Source: Parabacteroides chinchillae
Lineage (GTDB): Bacteria > Bacteroidota > Bacteroidia > Bacteroidales > Tannerellaceae
Length of the DNA: 64,000 nucleotides
Assembly (NCBI RefSeq): GCF_900108035.1
Contig: NZ_FNVS01000003.1
Coordinates: 62,001 to 126,000, forward strand
Direction: 5' to 3'
Part shown: piece by piece, positions 9,545-16,536 of the stretch
Layout of the letters: every line of letters begins with the position of its first letter
How positions within the stretch are numbered: position 1 is the first letter of the stretch
Program-made: the position numbers and the translations under genes
Notes under the pieces: model-generated
What the model was told of the DNA's origin: nothing
Database searches by the model: none
What the model saw: the letters and a program-made list of their open reading frames with translations, nothing else

Positions 9545-10603
9545 ATGAGCATTAAAATAGGAGACAAAGTAAGATTCCTTAATAGTACGGGAGGCGGTAT
9601 TGTCCGTAGCTTTAAAGGAAAAGACCAGGTTCTGGTAGAAGATGAAGATGGTTTTGAAGTTCCTGCGTTTATACGCGAAGTTGTTGTCGTGGGCGAAGGG
9701 GATATGCAGGTTCATAGCTCTAATAAACCGCAGGTACAAGCACCTGTAGAAACCCATGTATCAAAACCCGAACCGAAAGTTGAAGACGTGCCGGAGGAAA
9801 CCATTGAAGGTGAAAGGCTGAATATTTATCTGGCTTATTTACCTTTAGATCCCAAATCCATCCAGCAGACCGGCTATGAGGCCTATTTTGTAAACGATAG
9901 TAATTACTATCTGTTTTTTAATTATATGAATAGGTTGAATAATAGCTGGATCAGCCGTTATAACGGACTGGTGGAACCAAATACGAAAATATTTATAGAG
10001 GAATTCGGGAAACAGGAATTAAACGACCTGGAGCGTGTTTGTGTTCAACTTATTGCGTTTAAAAAGGATAAGCCCTATTCTTTAAAAAACACAGTATCTG
10101 TAGAATTACGTTTGGATACGGTTAAATTCTATAAACTGCATTGTTTTATGGAAAATGACTATTTTGAAGATGATGCCCTTTTATATCCGATAGTACGTGG
10201 TGATTTACCCGAAAAGGAACTCCTTGTTTCTGCAACTGATCTGCAGGAGGCTATGCAGCAGAAAGCAAGGGATGACAGACGCATTCCGCAAAACATTGTA
10301 AAGAAAAAGGATGTAAACAGTGCCGTGTTGGAAATTGATTTACATATTAATGAGTTACTGGACAATACGAATGGGCTGAGTAATGCAGATATGTTGAATT
10401 ATCAGCTGGACAAGTTTCATGAAGTACTGGCTCAATATGCTAATCATAAAGGACAGAAGATCGTCTTTATACATGGTAAAGGAGACGGAGTTCTCCGTAA
10501 AGCTTTAGAAAAAGAGTTAAAGACAAGATATAAACAGCATTATTACCAGGATGCGTCTTTCCGCGAATATGGTTTTGGCGCCACAATGGTAACTATAAAA
10601 TAA
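9545..10603 (+). CDS. DUF2027 and Smr domain protein
   Basis: The 352-residue protein begins with a small beta-rich domain (IGDKVRFLNSTGGGIVRSFKG) typical of DUF2027, has a proline/glutamate-rich linker near residues 60-90, a central beta-sandwich and a C-terminal Smr domain. The Smr part shows EIDLHINEL and the loop FIHGKGDGVLRKALEKEL. Smr domains bind or nick branched or looped nucleic acids and act in mismatch-type repair or ribosome rescue; which applies here cannot be read from sequence. Its TAA overlaps the ATG of the CYTH gene by one base (TAATG), so translation is probably coupled. Confidence 0.9.
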   Translation: MSIKIGDKVRFLNSTGGGIVRSFKGKDQVLVEDEDGFEVPAFIREVVVVGEGDMQVHSSNKPQVQAPVETHVSKPEPKVEDVPEETIEGERLNIYLAYLPLDPKSIQQTGYEAYFVNDSNYYLFFNYMNRLNNSWISRYNGLVEPNTKIFIEEFGKQELNDLERVCVQLIAFKKDKPYSLKNTVSVELRLDTVKFYKLHCFMENDYFEDDALLYPIVRGDLPEKELLVSATDLQEAMQQKARDDRRIPQNIVKKKDVNSAVLEIDLHINELLDNTNGLSNADMLNYQLDKFHEVLAQYANHKGQKIVFIHGKGDGVLRKALEKELKTRYKQHYYQDASFREYGFGATMVTIK

Positions 10604-11079
10604 TGGCGACAGAGATAGAACGAAAATTCCTTGTTTCCGGTGATTTTAGCAAGGAAGTGTATAGTAGCCAACGTATTGTACAAGGATATATTTGTTCTCA
10701 ACCTGGACGTACGGTGCGGATACGTATTCGGGGAGAAGAAGGTTATCTCACTATAAAGGGGCCTTCTGACGAAAAAGGGTTGAGCCGTTATGAGTTTGAA
10801 CAACAAATCTCCCTTACAGATGCAGAGCAGTTGCTCTGTTTATGCGAACCGGGAGCAATAGATAAAATTCGTCATTTGGTACATGTGGGCAAGCATGTAT
10901 GGGAGGTAGATGTCTTTTATGGAGCAAATGAAGGTCTAATCGTTGCCGAAGTAGAATTGGTTTCGGAAGATGAATCTTTTGAGAAGCCCGCTTGGTTAGG
11001 AGAAGAAGTAACAGGAGATCGTCGTTATTATAATTCTATGCTAACTAAAAATCCTTATACACAGTGGGATAATGACTAA
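10603..11079 (+). CDS. CYTH domain protein (triphosphate tunnel metalloenzyme family)
   Basis: This 158-residue protein starts with ATEIERKFLV, the ExExK signature of CYTH/TTM proteins, and continues with the arginine/lysine strands RTVRIRIRGEEGYLTIKGP and the acidic strand VAEVELVSED that line the tunnel. Bacterial members hydrolyse inorganic triphosphate or related triphosphates; adenylate cyclase activity is less likely. It overlaps the preceding Smr gene by one base and the S46 peptidase gene starts 15 bp later, forming a three-gene operon. Substrate is not determined by sequence. Confidence 0.92.
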   Translation: MATEIERKFLVSGDFSKEVYSSQRIVQGYICSQPGRTVRIRIRGEEGYLTIKGPSDEKGLSRYEFEQQISLTDAEQLLCLCEPGAIDKIRHLVHVGKHVWEVDVFYGANEGLIVAEVELVSEDESFEKPAWLGEEVTGDRRYYNSMLTKNPYTQWDND

Positions 11080-11094
11080 ACAACAATAAACACC

Positions 11095-13254
11095 ATGATC
11101 AGGAAATTTATTTTTTTTATTGCAACAGCTGTACTATCGTTGCCGGCAATGGCAGATGAGGGAATGTGGTTGTTGCCATTATTGCAACAACAGAAGCTCC
11201 CGGAGATGAAAGCACTGGGCTTGAAGTTGGAAGATTATGATATTTATAGTCCTGATTCGGCTTCGTTGAAGGATGCTGTCGTTATATTCGGCGGCGGATG
11301 TACCGGCGAAGTTGTTTCACCTGATGGGCTTATCCTTACAAACCATCATTGCGGCTATGGAAGTATCCAGCAGCATAGTACATTGGAGCATGATTATCTG
11401 ACGGATGGATTCTGGGCTGCAACCCGTGATCAGGAATTGTCAAATCCCGGACTTACCGTTACTTTTATTGATCAAATAGATGATGTGACGGAATATGTCA
11501 GGGCTGAATTGGAGAAAGATACAGATAACAGACAGAACTTTCTTTCTTCCAGGTATTTGAATGGGCTGGCAAAAAAGAAAGCAGGAGAAAAATTTTTGCA
11601 GGATAATCCGGGGGTAGAGGTAGAGATCAAAGCTTTTTACGGAGGCAACAAGTATTATATGTTTACGAAAAAGGTTTATTCGGATGTCCGTTTGGTCGGA
11701 GCTCCGCCATCTTCGATAGGAAAGTTTGGCGCTGATACAGATAACTGGATGTGGCCGCGGCATACAGGCGATTTTTCTGTGTTTCGTGTGTATGCCGATG
11801 CTGATGGTAATCCTGCCCCTTATTCGGAAACAAATGTCCCGCTTCGTCCCAAACGATGGTTTAAAATCTCTTTGAAAGGGGTAGCGGAAAATGACTATGC
11901 TATGATAATGGGCTTTCCCGGGCGTACCAATAAGTATTATACATCCTGGGAAGTGGCTGAAAGGCGGGATATAGATAATGCCGTTCGAATTAATATTCGT
12001 GAACTTCGTCAGCAGGCCATGCTGGAAGAAATGCTGAAAGACCCCCAGGTGCGTATACAATATGCCAGTAAGTATGCCGGTTCGACAAACGCCTATAAAA
12101 ATGCTATTGGCTGTAATTGGGCTATCAATAATCGCAATTTTGAGCAAGTGAAACAAAAAGAGCAGGATCGTTTGATTGCTTGGTCCGGTAAAATGTCGGA
12201 ACCTTCATATCCTGAAGCATTGGAGACATTGGCACAAATTGTATCAGACCGGAAAGATATGCGTTTCCGTAACTGGATGCTTGACGAAGCTTTGGTGCGT
12301 GGTATCGAGTTTGCGAATATAACTACCGATATCCAATCTATGTGTGATGCTCTGGGTGGAAAAGACCGCGCAGAACAACAAAATCAATTATTATTGCTGG
12401 AAAGAGCTTATTTGCGTTTTGCCGATAAAAACTATTCTCCGAAAGTAGATAAAAAGATAGCGAAGATAATGTTGAAGGAATATTGCCGTTTGGTACCAAA
12501 ACAATCACAGCCGGAGTATTTTGCCATTATAGATAAAAAATTTAAAGGAGATGTTGATAAGTTTGTAGATTATATTTTTAAAGAATCTATATTCGGTAGT
12601 GAGGCCAACTTCAATAATTTTAAAGCCCGTCCCTTGGTTAAGGCTCTTCAGGAAGATCCGATGATCTTATTTGCAAAATCGGTGCAGGCGGAAAAGAAGA
12701 TTCTGACTGAGGCATTGAAGGGTTTTGACGATAGTTATAATTTGGCGCATAAAGAATATGTAAAGGGGCTGTTGGCTATGCATGGAGATTTTGCTGATTT
12801 TCCGGATGCTAACTCAACTTTGCGCCTTACTTATGGCCAAGTGAAAGGATATAGCCCGCGTGATTGCGATTATTATGGTTGCCAGACTACGCTGGATGGA
12901 GTAATGGAAAAGGAAGATTCTACTAATTGGGAATTTGTTGTTCCTGCCCGTTTGAAAGAATTATATCAGGCCAAAGACTTTGGGTGTTATGCTATGCCGG
13001 ATGGCAGAATGCCTGTTGCTTTCAGTGCTACGACCCATACTACAGGAGGTAATTCGGGTAGTCCGGTATTGAATGCAAATGGAGAGATGATCGGTATTAA
13101 TTTTGACCGTAACTGGGAAGGTGTAGGTGGCGATATCCAATATTTACCCGATTATCAGCGTAGTATTATTGTCGATATCCGTTATGTCCTTTTTATAATA
13201 GACAAATATGCAAATGCCGGTTATCTGTTGAAAGAAATGGATATTGTAAAGTGA
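11095..13254 (+). CDS. S46 family dipeptidyl peptidase, probably DPP11-type
   Basis: The 719-residue protein has a signal peptide (to about residue 20) and the chymotrypsin-like S46 fold. Catalytic His85 lies in LILTNHHCGYGS and Ser654 in TGGNSGSPVLNANGE. S46 enzymes remove dipeptides from peptide N-termini in the periplasm and feed amino-acid fermentation. Arg672 in INFDRNWEG sits 18 residues after the serine, the spacing of the arginine that gives Porphyromonas DPP11 its Asp/Glu specificity; DPP7 has glycine there. The acidic preference is therefore inferred from one residue and its spacing. It is the last gene of the Smr-CYTH operon. Confidence 0.93.
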   Translation: MIRKFIFFIATAVLSLPAMADEGMWLLPLLQQQKLPEMKALGLKLEDYDIYSPDSASLKDAVVIFGGGCTGEVVSPDGLILTNHHCGYGSIQQHSTLEHDYLTDGFWAATRDQELSNPGLTVTFIDQIDDVTEYVRAELEKDTDNRQNFLSSRYLNGLAKKKAGEKFLQDNPGVEVEIKAFYGGNKYYMFTKKVYSDVRLVGAPPSSIGKFGADTDNWMWPRHTGDFSVFRVYADADGNPAPYSETNVPLRPKRWFKISLKGVAENDYAMIMGFPGRTNKYYTSWEVAERRDIDNAVRINIRELRQQAMLEEMLKDPQVRIQYASKYAGSTNAYKNAIGCNWAINNRNFEQVKQKEQDRLIAWSGKMSEPSYPEALETLAQIVSDRKDMRFRNWMLDEALVRGIEFANITTDIQSMCDALGGKDRAEQQNQLLLLERAYLRFADKNYSPKVDKKIAKIMLKEYCRLVPKQSQPEYFAIIDKKFKGDVDKFVDYIFKESIFGSEANFNNFKARPLVKALQEDPMILFAKSVQAEKKILTEALKGFDDSYNLAHKEYVKGLLAMHGDFADFPDANSTLRLTYGQVKGYSPRDCDYYGCQTTLDGVMEKEDSTNWEFVVPARLKELYQAKDFGCYAMPDGRMPVAFSATTHTTGGNSGSPVLNANGEMIGINFDRNWEGVGGDIQYLPDYQRSIIVDIRYVLFIIDKYANAGYLLKEMDIVK

Positions 13255-13276
13255 TATAGTCTTTGGACATATCACT

Positions 13277-14128
13277 CACTTTGTCACCTTCTGTCACCAT
13301 CTTCGGGGCTTATCCCCAAATTGTAAAAGATCTGATGTCTGGTATAAATTGCTGATAAATATATTATTATTCTATTATTGCGAGGTTATGCTTGCTGCAT
13401 TTTAGTGCTTCCCGCGAACATTTTTGCTTACTTTTTCTCCTGACAGAAAAGTAGACAAAAGATTTAAGGTTGTTTTTGTCACTTTTGGCTTGACCCAAAA
13501 GTAACCAAAAGGTCAAGGCTGCACCGTCCGGGCTACTCCGGCAAAAGACTTCGCTTAACCAGCGGAACTCGCTTTGCTCAAACAGCCGCTGGTTTCGTTT
13601 CTACGTCTTTTACCTGCGTTTAACGCCCGGCCGCTGATGCCGCTAACAAGAAAGCTAAGCTAAGCGCAGCTTTCTTTTGGGATGGCCGATACGGTCTGTT
13701 CTTTTATGGCTTTAGCCTGGTTTCAATTGCCGTCTGCTTCAGCTGACGGACTAAAGAGGGATTTATCTGTATTGGCTTCAGCCAAATTTCTTCTTGGAAA
13801 GTTCTTTTTGATTATCTCATTCTTATTGGGCTGAAGCCCTTGAAAGAAGAAGACTCTACTATCCGTTGGTTAAAACCGATGGCAATTGAACTTAGGCTAA
13901 AGCCATATTAAAGAAGCAATAAATAGCTTATTCAGGCATGAGGAAAAGTGTTCACGGAAGTGTTAAAATGAAATCCGTATTGACTGTTTTAAAGGTTTAA
14001 AAACCGCGTTAGTATCATGTAATATTATCTATAATAGCAGATTGTATGATTGTATAGAATGTTTGTAGATAATTTTTCAGATTTTGAAATACCCCCCCCC
14101 GAGGAAAGTGGCAGAAGGTGACAAAGTG
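13277..14128. repeat. Gene-free repeat island bounded by 32-bp imperfect inverted repeats
   Basis: No convincing gene lies between 13255 and 14302. The arms at 13277-13308 and 14097-14128 match at 28 of 32 positions in inverted orientation (both contain TTTGTCACCTTCTG when read inward or outward). Inside lie a motif also found at 22117, the Bacteroidetes-type CTTTTGG...TTGACC text near 13490-13530, hairpins such as AACCAGCGG/CCGCTGGTT, and an inner inverted repeat (13706-13731 with 13881-13906, 23 of 26) built around GGCTTTAGCC and GGCTTCAGCC. A run of nine C occurs at 14092-14100. It may be a non-autonomous mobile element or accumulated dispersed repeats. Confidence 0.6.
13428..13453 (+). 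repeat. Hairpin repeat, copy 1 of 2
   Basis: The 26 bases around CTCCTGACAG, flanked by arms TTACTTTT and AAAAGTA, equal the minus strand of 22117-22142 apart from one extra T and the final base. It is a dispersed hairpin repeat. Confidence 0.6.
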
Positions 14129-14172
14129 AACCCTTAAACGACCTTTTATTGGGGCCCATATATGACAATATT

Positions 14173-14228
14173 GGGGTAAGCAACTAAATTGAACAGGGTA
14201 GGCAACCTGTAAAAAAGAATAGGCAATT
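14173..14228 (+). repeat. Element shared with the upstream region of the peptide gene at 52142
   Basis: The stretch contains GAACAGGGTAGGCA and then CT, AAAAAA and AATAG at the same spacing as 52091-52141. Within it GTAAGCAACT, GTAGGCAACC and ATAGGCAATT recur at about 22-bp intervals. No small ORF follows this copy; a terminator does. Confidence 0.5.
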
Positions 14229-14229
14229 G

Positions 14230-14272
14230 AAAGGGGCTGCCTAACGAGTTTCATTCGTTAAACAGCCCCTTT
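14230..14272 (-). terminator. Terminator of the zeta-like kinase operon
   Basis: AAAGGGGCTG and CAGCCCCTTT form the outer stem and AACGA/TCGTT an inner stem. It lies 31 bp beyond the stop of the small partner gene. Confidence 0.7.
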
Positions 14273-14302
14273 TGTAATTCTATTTAGAATGGAATTTATA
14301 GT

Positions 14303-14470
14303 TTAGATAAACTTTTCGATGTCTGCTGCTTTTACTCGGAATACGTGTCCGTTACGGGAAAAAACAAGTTCGCCATCTTCTTTCTTTTTTTCAGTTACTA
14401 AACGCTGGAAAGCAATATTTGCACCTCTAACTATATTTTCCTCGAATTCTCTTACTTCTTGCTCACTCAT
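14303..14470 (-). CDS. Small protein overlapping the zeta-like kinase gene
   Basis: The 55-residue protein starts MSEQEVREFEENIVRGANIA. Its ATG overlaps the end of the kinase gene by 8 bases (the kinase stop TGA lies inside ATGAGTGA), which argues strongly for co-translation. It has an acidic helical N-terminal half and a basic beta-like end (FSRNGHVFRVKAADIEKF). I recognise no family. The overlap suggests a partner, possibly the antitoxin, of the kinase; classical epsilon antitoxins are instead upstream. A longer reading from 14539 would run inside the kinase gene and is rejected. Confidence 0.7.
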   Translation of the reverse strand: MSEQEVREFEENIVRGANIAFQRLVTEKKKEDGELVFSRNGHVFRVKAADIEKFI

Positions 14471-15038
14471 GATGTTCAAGTTTTGTGTAAATACTCGGTT
14501 TATATATCTCCTTTTTATCATTCTTAAAGCCTTTGGCAATAACTTCCATGGGCGACATTGAATTGTCTGTTATCATCCAGTAGTCACTGATAGGTATGTA
14601 AAGTTCGAATAGATTGTGGATACCCGCTTCGTAACGGCGACGAATCGTGCTTTCCGGAATATTGTGTCCTCCGGCCGCAACCCGCATCTTTACACGCTCA
14701 ACTGCTAAATCCGGGGTATTAAGCCAGAAGTATAACAATGTAACGTAGTAACCCATCTTTTGTGCTTCCCGTATCAGGTTTGCAACCGAACGGGTAGCCA
14801 GTGTAGTTTCCATTGCAAAAGTCTCACCGGCTCCGATGAGTTCCTTTATACGTTTATACATAATACGGCTTGCTTCAACGGCTACGGCGATGTTGTCTGC
14901 ATTGAAAGGGGAAAGCCCCTTGGCTATCTCGTCCGAGTTGACAAACTCTTTACATTTCAACATTTCTGGCAGAATTGTAAAAGAAGCTGTTGTCTTCCCT
15001 GCGCCGTTGCATCCTGATATAATGTATAAATATGGCAC
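14463..15038 (-). CDS. Zeta-toxin-like P-loop kinase
   Basis: The 191-residue protein starts at a GTG (15036-15038). It has a Walker A motif ISGCNGAGKTTAS at residues 7-19, NSDEIAKGLSP with the conserved aspartate near 35, FAMETTLATRS with the catalytic-type glutamate and threonines, and a helical lid with RVKMRVAAGGHNIPESTIRRRY. Zeta toxins phosphorylate UDP-N-acetylglucosamine and poison cell-wall synthesis, but many chromosomal relatives are uncharacterised kinases. A -7 element TATATTTG lies at 15061-15068. It overlaps the 55-aa gene by 8 bp. Family placement is good; toxicity is inferred. Confidence 0.85.
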   Translation of the reverse strand: MPYLYIISGCNGAGKTTASFTILPEMLKCKEFVNSDEIAKGLSPFNADNIAVAVEASRIMYKRIKELIGAGETFAMETTLATRSVANLIREAQKMGYYVTLLYFWLNTPDLAVERVKMRVAAGGHNIPESTIRRRYEAGIHNLFELYIPISDYWMITDNSMSPMEVIAKGFKNDKKEIYKPSIYTKLEHHE

Positions 15039-15060
15039 TACTTGCTGTATTTTGACGGGA

Positions 15061-15068
15061 CAAATATA
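15061..15068 (-). promoter_or_regulatory. -7 element of the zeta-like kinase operon
   Basis: TATATTTG on the minus strand, 23 bp before the GTG start. The -33 element is weak. Confidence 0.45.
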
Positions 15069-15179
15069 TGTAATAGTTTTTAATGTTGGTTGATTTTCTT
15101 CTCAAAAATAACAAAAATGTGCAACAAATGTCCTTTTAACATGCCTGTTCGTTGTCTAAACCAGCGTTTTTGTGTAAAA

Positions 15180-16307
15180 TTAAACCCAAAGGAGGTCACT
15201 CATTATTCCGTCAGAAATGAAGATTCCCCGGCGGGAAAAAGTTAAAGTTTCGTTTTCCTGAATCAGTAAGCCCTGTTTTTTATGGATTGCAGCTTGTTGT
15301 TCACAATAAGTTCTGAGTTTGTTTCCGAATTGCTCCTGAATTTTGTGAAGGTTGATGCCCCACATGGTTCGGAGTCCGGTTATGATATAGTCGTTGTAGC
15401 GGGTGTATAGATCCAGTTTTTCTTTTTCAATGGAAGGAATACCGGTATTGATGCTTTTGATATATGCGGGTAGGGATGAAATACCCCATTCTCGTTCTGT
15501 TCCATTGTAGGAATGGGCGGACGGGCCAAGGCCTAAATACTTTTTTCCTGTCCAGTATGAACTATTATGTTGGGATATGAATCCGGGCTTGGCAAAGTTG
15601 GAAATTTCATAATGCTGATAACCGGCTTCGGTCAGTTTATCTATCAGTGACGAAAACAGGCTGACGCTTAAATCTTCCGCTATAGGTTGTATTTTTCCGG
15701 CTTCTTTTAATTTGTATAGCGCAGTTCCTTCTTCATATATAAGATGATAGGATGAGAGATGGGGTACGTTTAATTCTATTGCCTCGTCCAGATTATGTAT
15801 CCAATCGGCCAAAGTCTGGTTAGGAAGACCGTAGATAAGATCAATGCTGATATTGTATATGCCGTTGTCTTTACAAAGATTGACTGCTTCAATAGCTTGC
15901 TTGCGGTTATGCCTGCGATTAAGAAAATGAAGGTCTGTTTCCTTAAAACTCTGCACTCCCATACTAACCCTGTTAAATGGAAAGTTGCAGAGCATGGCTA
16001 CATATTCGGGAGTCATATCGTCCGGGTTTGCCTCTAGTGTAACTTCCTGGCAGTTTGAGCAGTTGAATGAGCGATAGATTGCGTCAAATATTCTTTCAAA
16101 ATCAAAAGCTTCTAACTGGGAGGGTGTACCACCTCCGAAATAAATAGTATTCAAAGGTTCGTTGGCTAAATATTCTTTTCTGAGGTCTATTTCCCTGATG
16201 ATGGCGGCTACATACGATTCTTTGTATTTCATCTTCGTATTGGAAAAAAAATCGCAGTACAAGCATCGCTTGGCACAAAATGGAACGTGTATATAAAGCC
16301 CTGCCAT
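15180..16307 (-). CDS. hemW: HemW-type radical SAM protein (heme chaperone family)
   Basis: The 375-residue protein begins MAGLYIHVPFCAKRCLYCDF with the CX3CX2C cluster-binding cysteines at residues 11, 15 and 18. IYFGGGTPSQL, VTLEANPDD, RVSMGVQSF and SIDLIYGLPNQT are the standard HemN/HemW motifs, and a HemN C-terminal domain follows. HemW family members bind heme and pass it to membrane cytochromes; they lack the oxygen-independent coproporphyrinogen oxidase activity often assigned by homology. It is monocistronic with a -7 element TAAGTTTG at 16335-16342. Confidence 0.92.
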   Translation of the reverse strand: MAGLYIHVPFCAKRCLYCDFFSNTKMKYKESYVAAIIREIDLRKEYLANEPLNTIYFGGGTPSQLEAFDFERIFDAIYRSFNCSNCQEVTLEANPDDMTPEYVAMLCNFPFNRVSMGVQSFKETDLHFLNRRHNRKQAIEAVNLCKDNGIYNISIDLIYGLPNQTLADWIHNLDEAIELNVPHLSSYHLIYEEGTALYKLKEAGKIQPIAEDLSVSLFSSLIDKLTEAGYQHYEISNFAKPGFISQHNSSYWTGKKYLGLGPSAHSYNGTEREWGISSLPAYIKSINTGIPSIEKEKLDLYTRYNDYIITGLRTMWGINLHKIQEQFGNKLRTYCEQQAAIHKKQGLLIQENETLTFSRRGIFISDGIMSDLLWV

Positions 16308-16334
16308 ATTGTTTGGTTTGATTGTTTAACGTAG

Positions 16335-16342
16335 CAAACTTA
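16335..16342 (-). promoter_or_regulatory. -7 element of hemW
   Basis: TAAGTTTG on the minus strand ends 28 bp before the hemW start. No clear -33 element was seen. Confidence 0.45.
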
Positions 16343-16536
16343 AATAAAAATAGCCATTGCTTTGGTTTATGACGCGACTTTTTGAGACTTTTAAAGTCTA
16401 GCCTGCTTAATAACATAGTTCTCAAACAGGGGTGTATGCGTTGCTTTTCTCCTTAACAATCTCTAATTTGCGGCCTCATGACGCGATATTCATGAAAAAG
16501 AAACTTTATTGTTAAACTCATTAAATACCTGAAATC

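Noticed and set aside
11440-12156. 238-codon ORF antisense to the S46 peptidase gene
   Set aside because: The sense strand encodes conserved catalytic motifs throughout; no independent support for the antisense frame.
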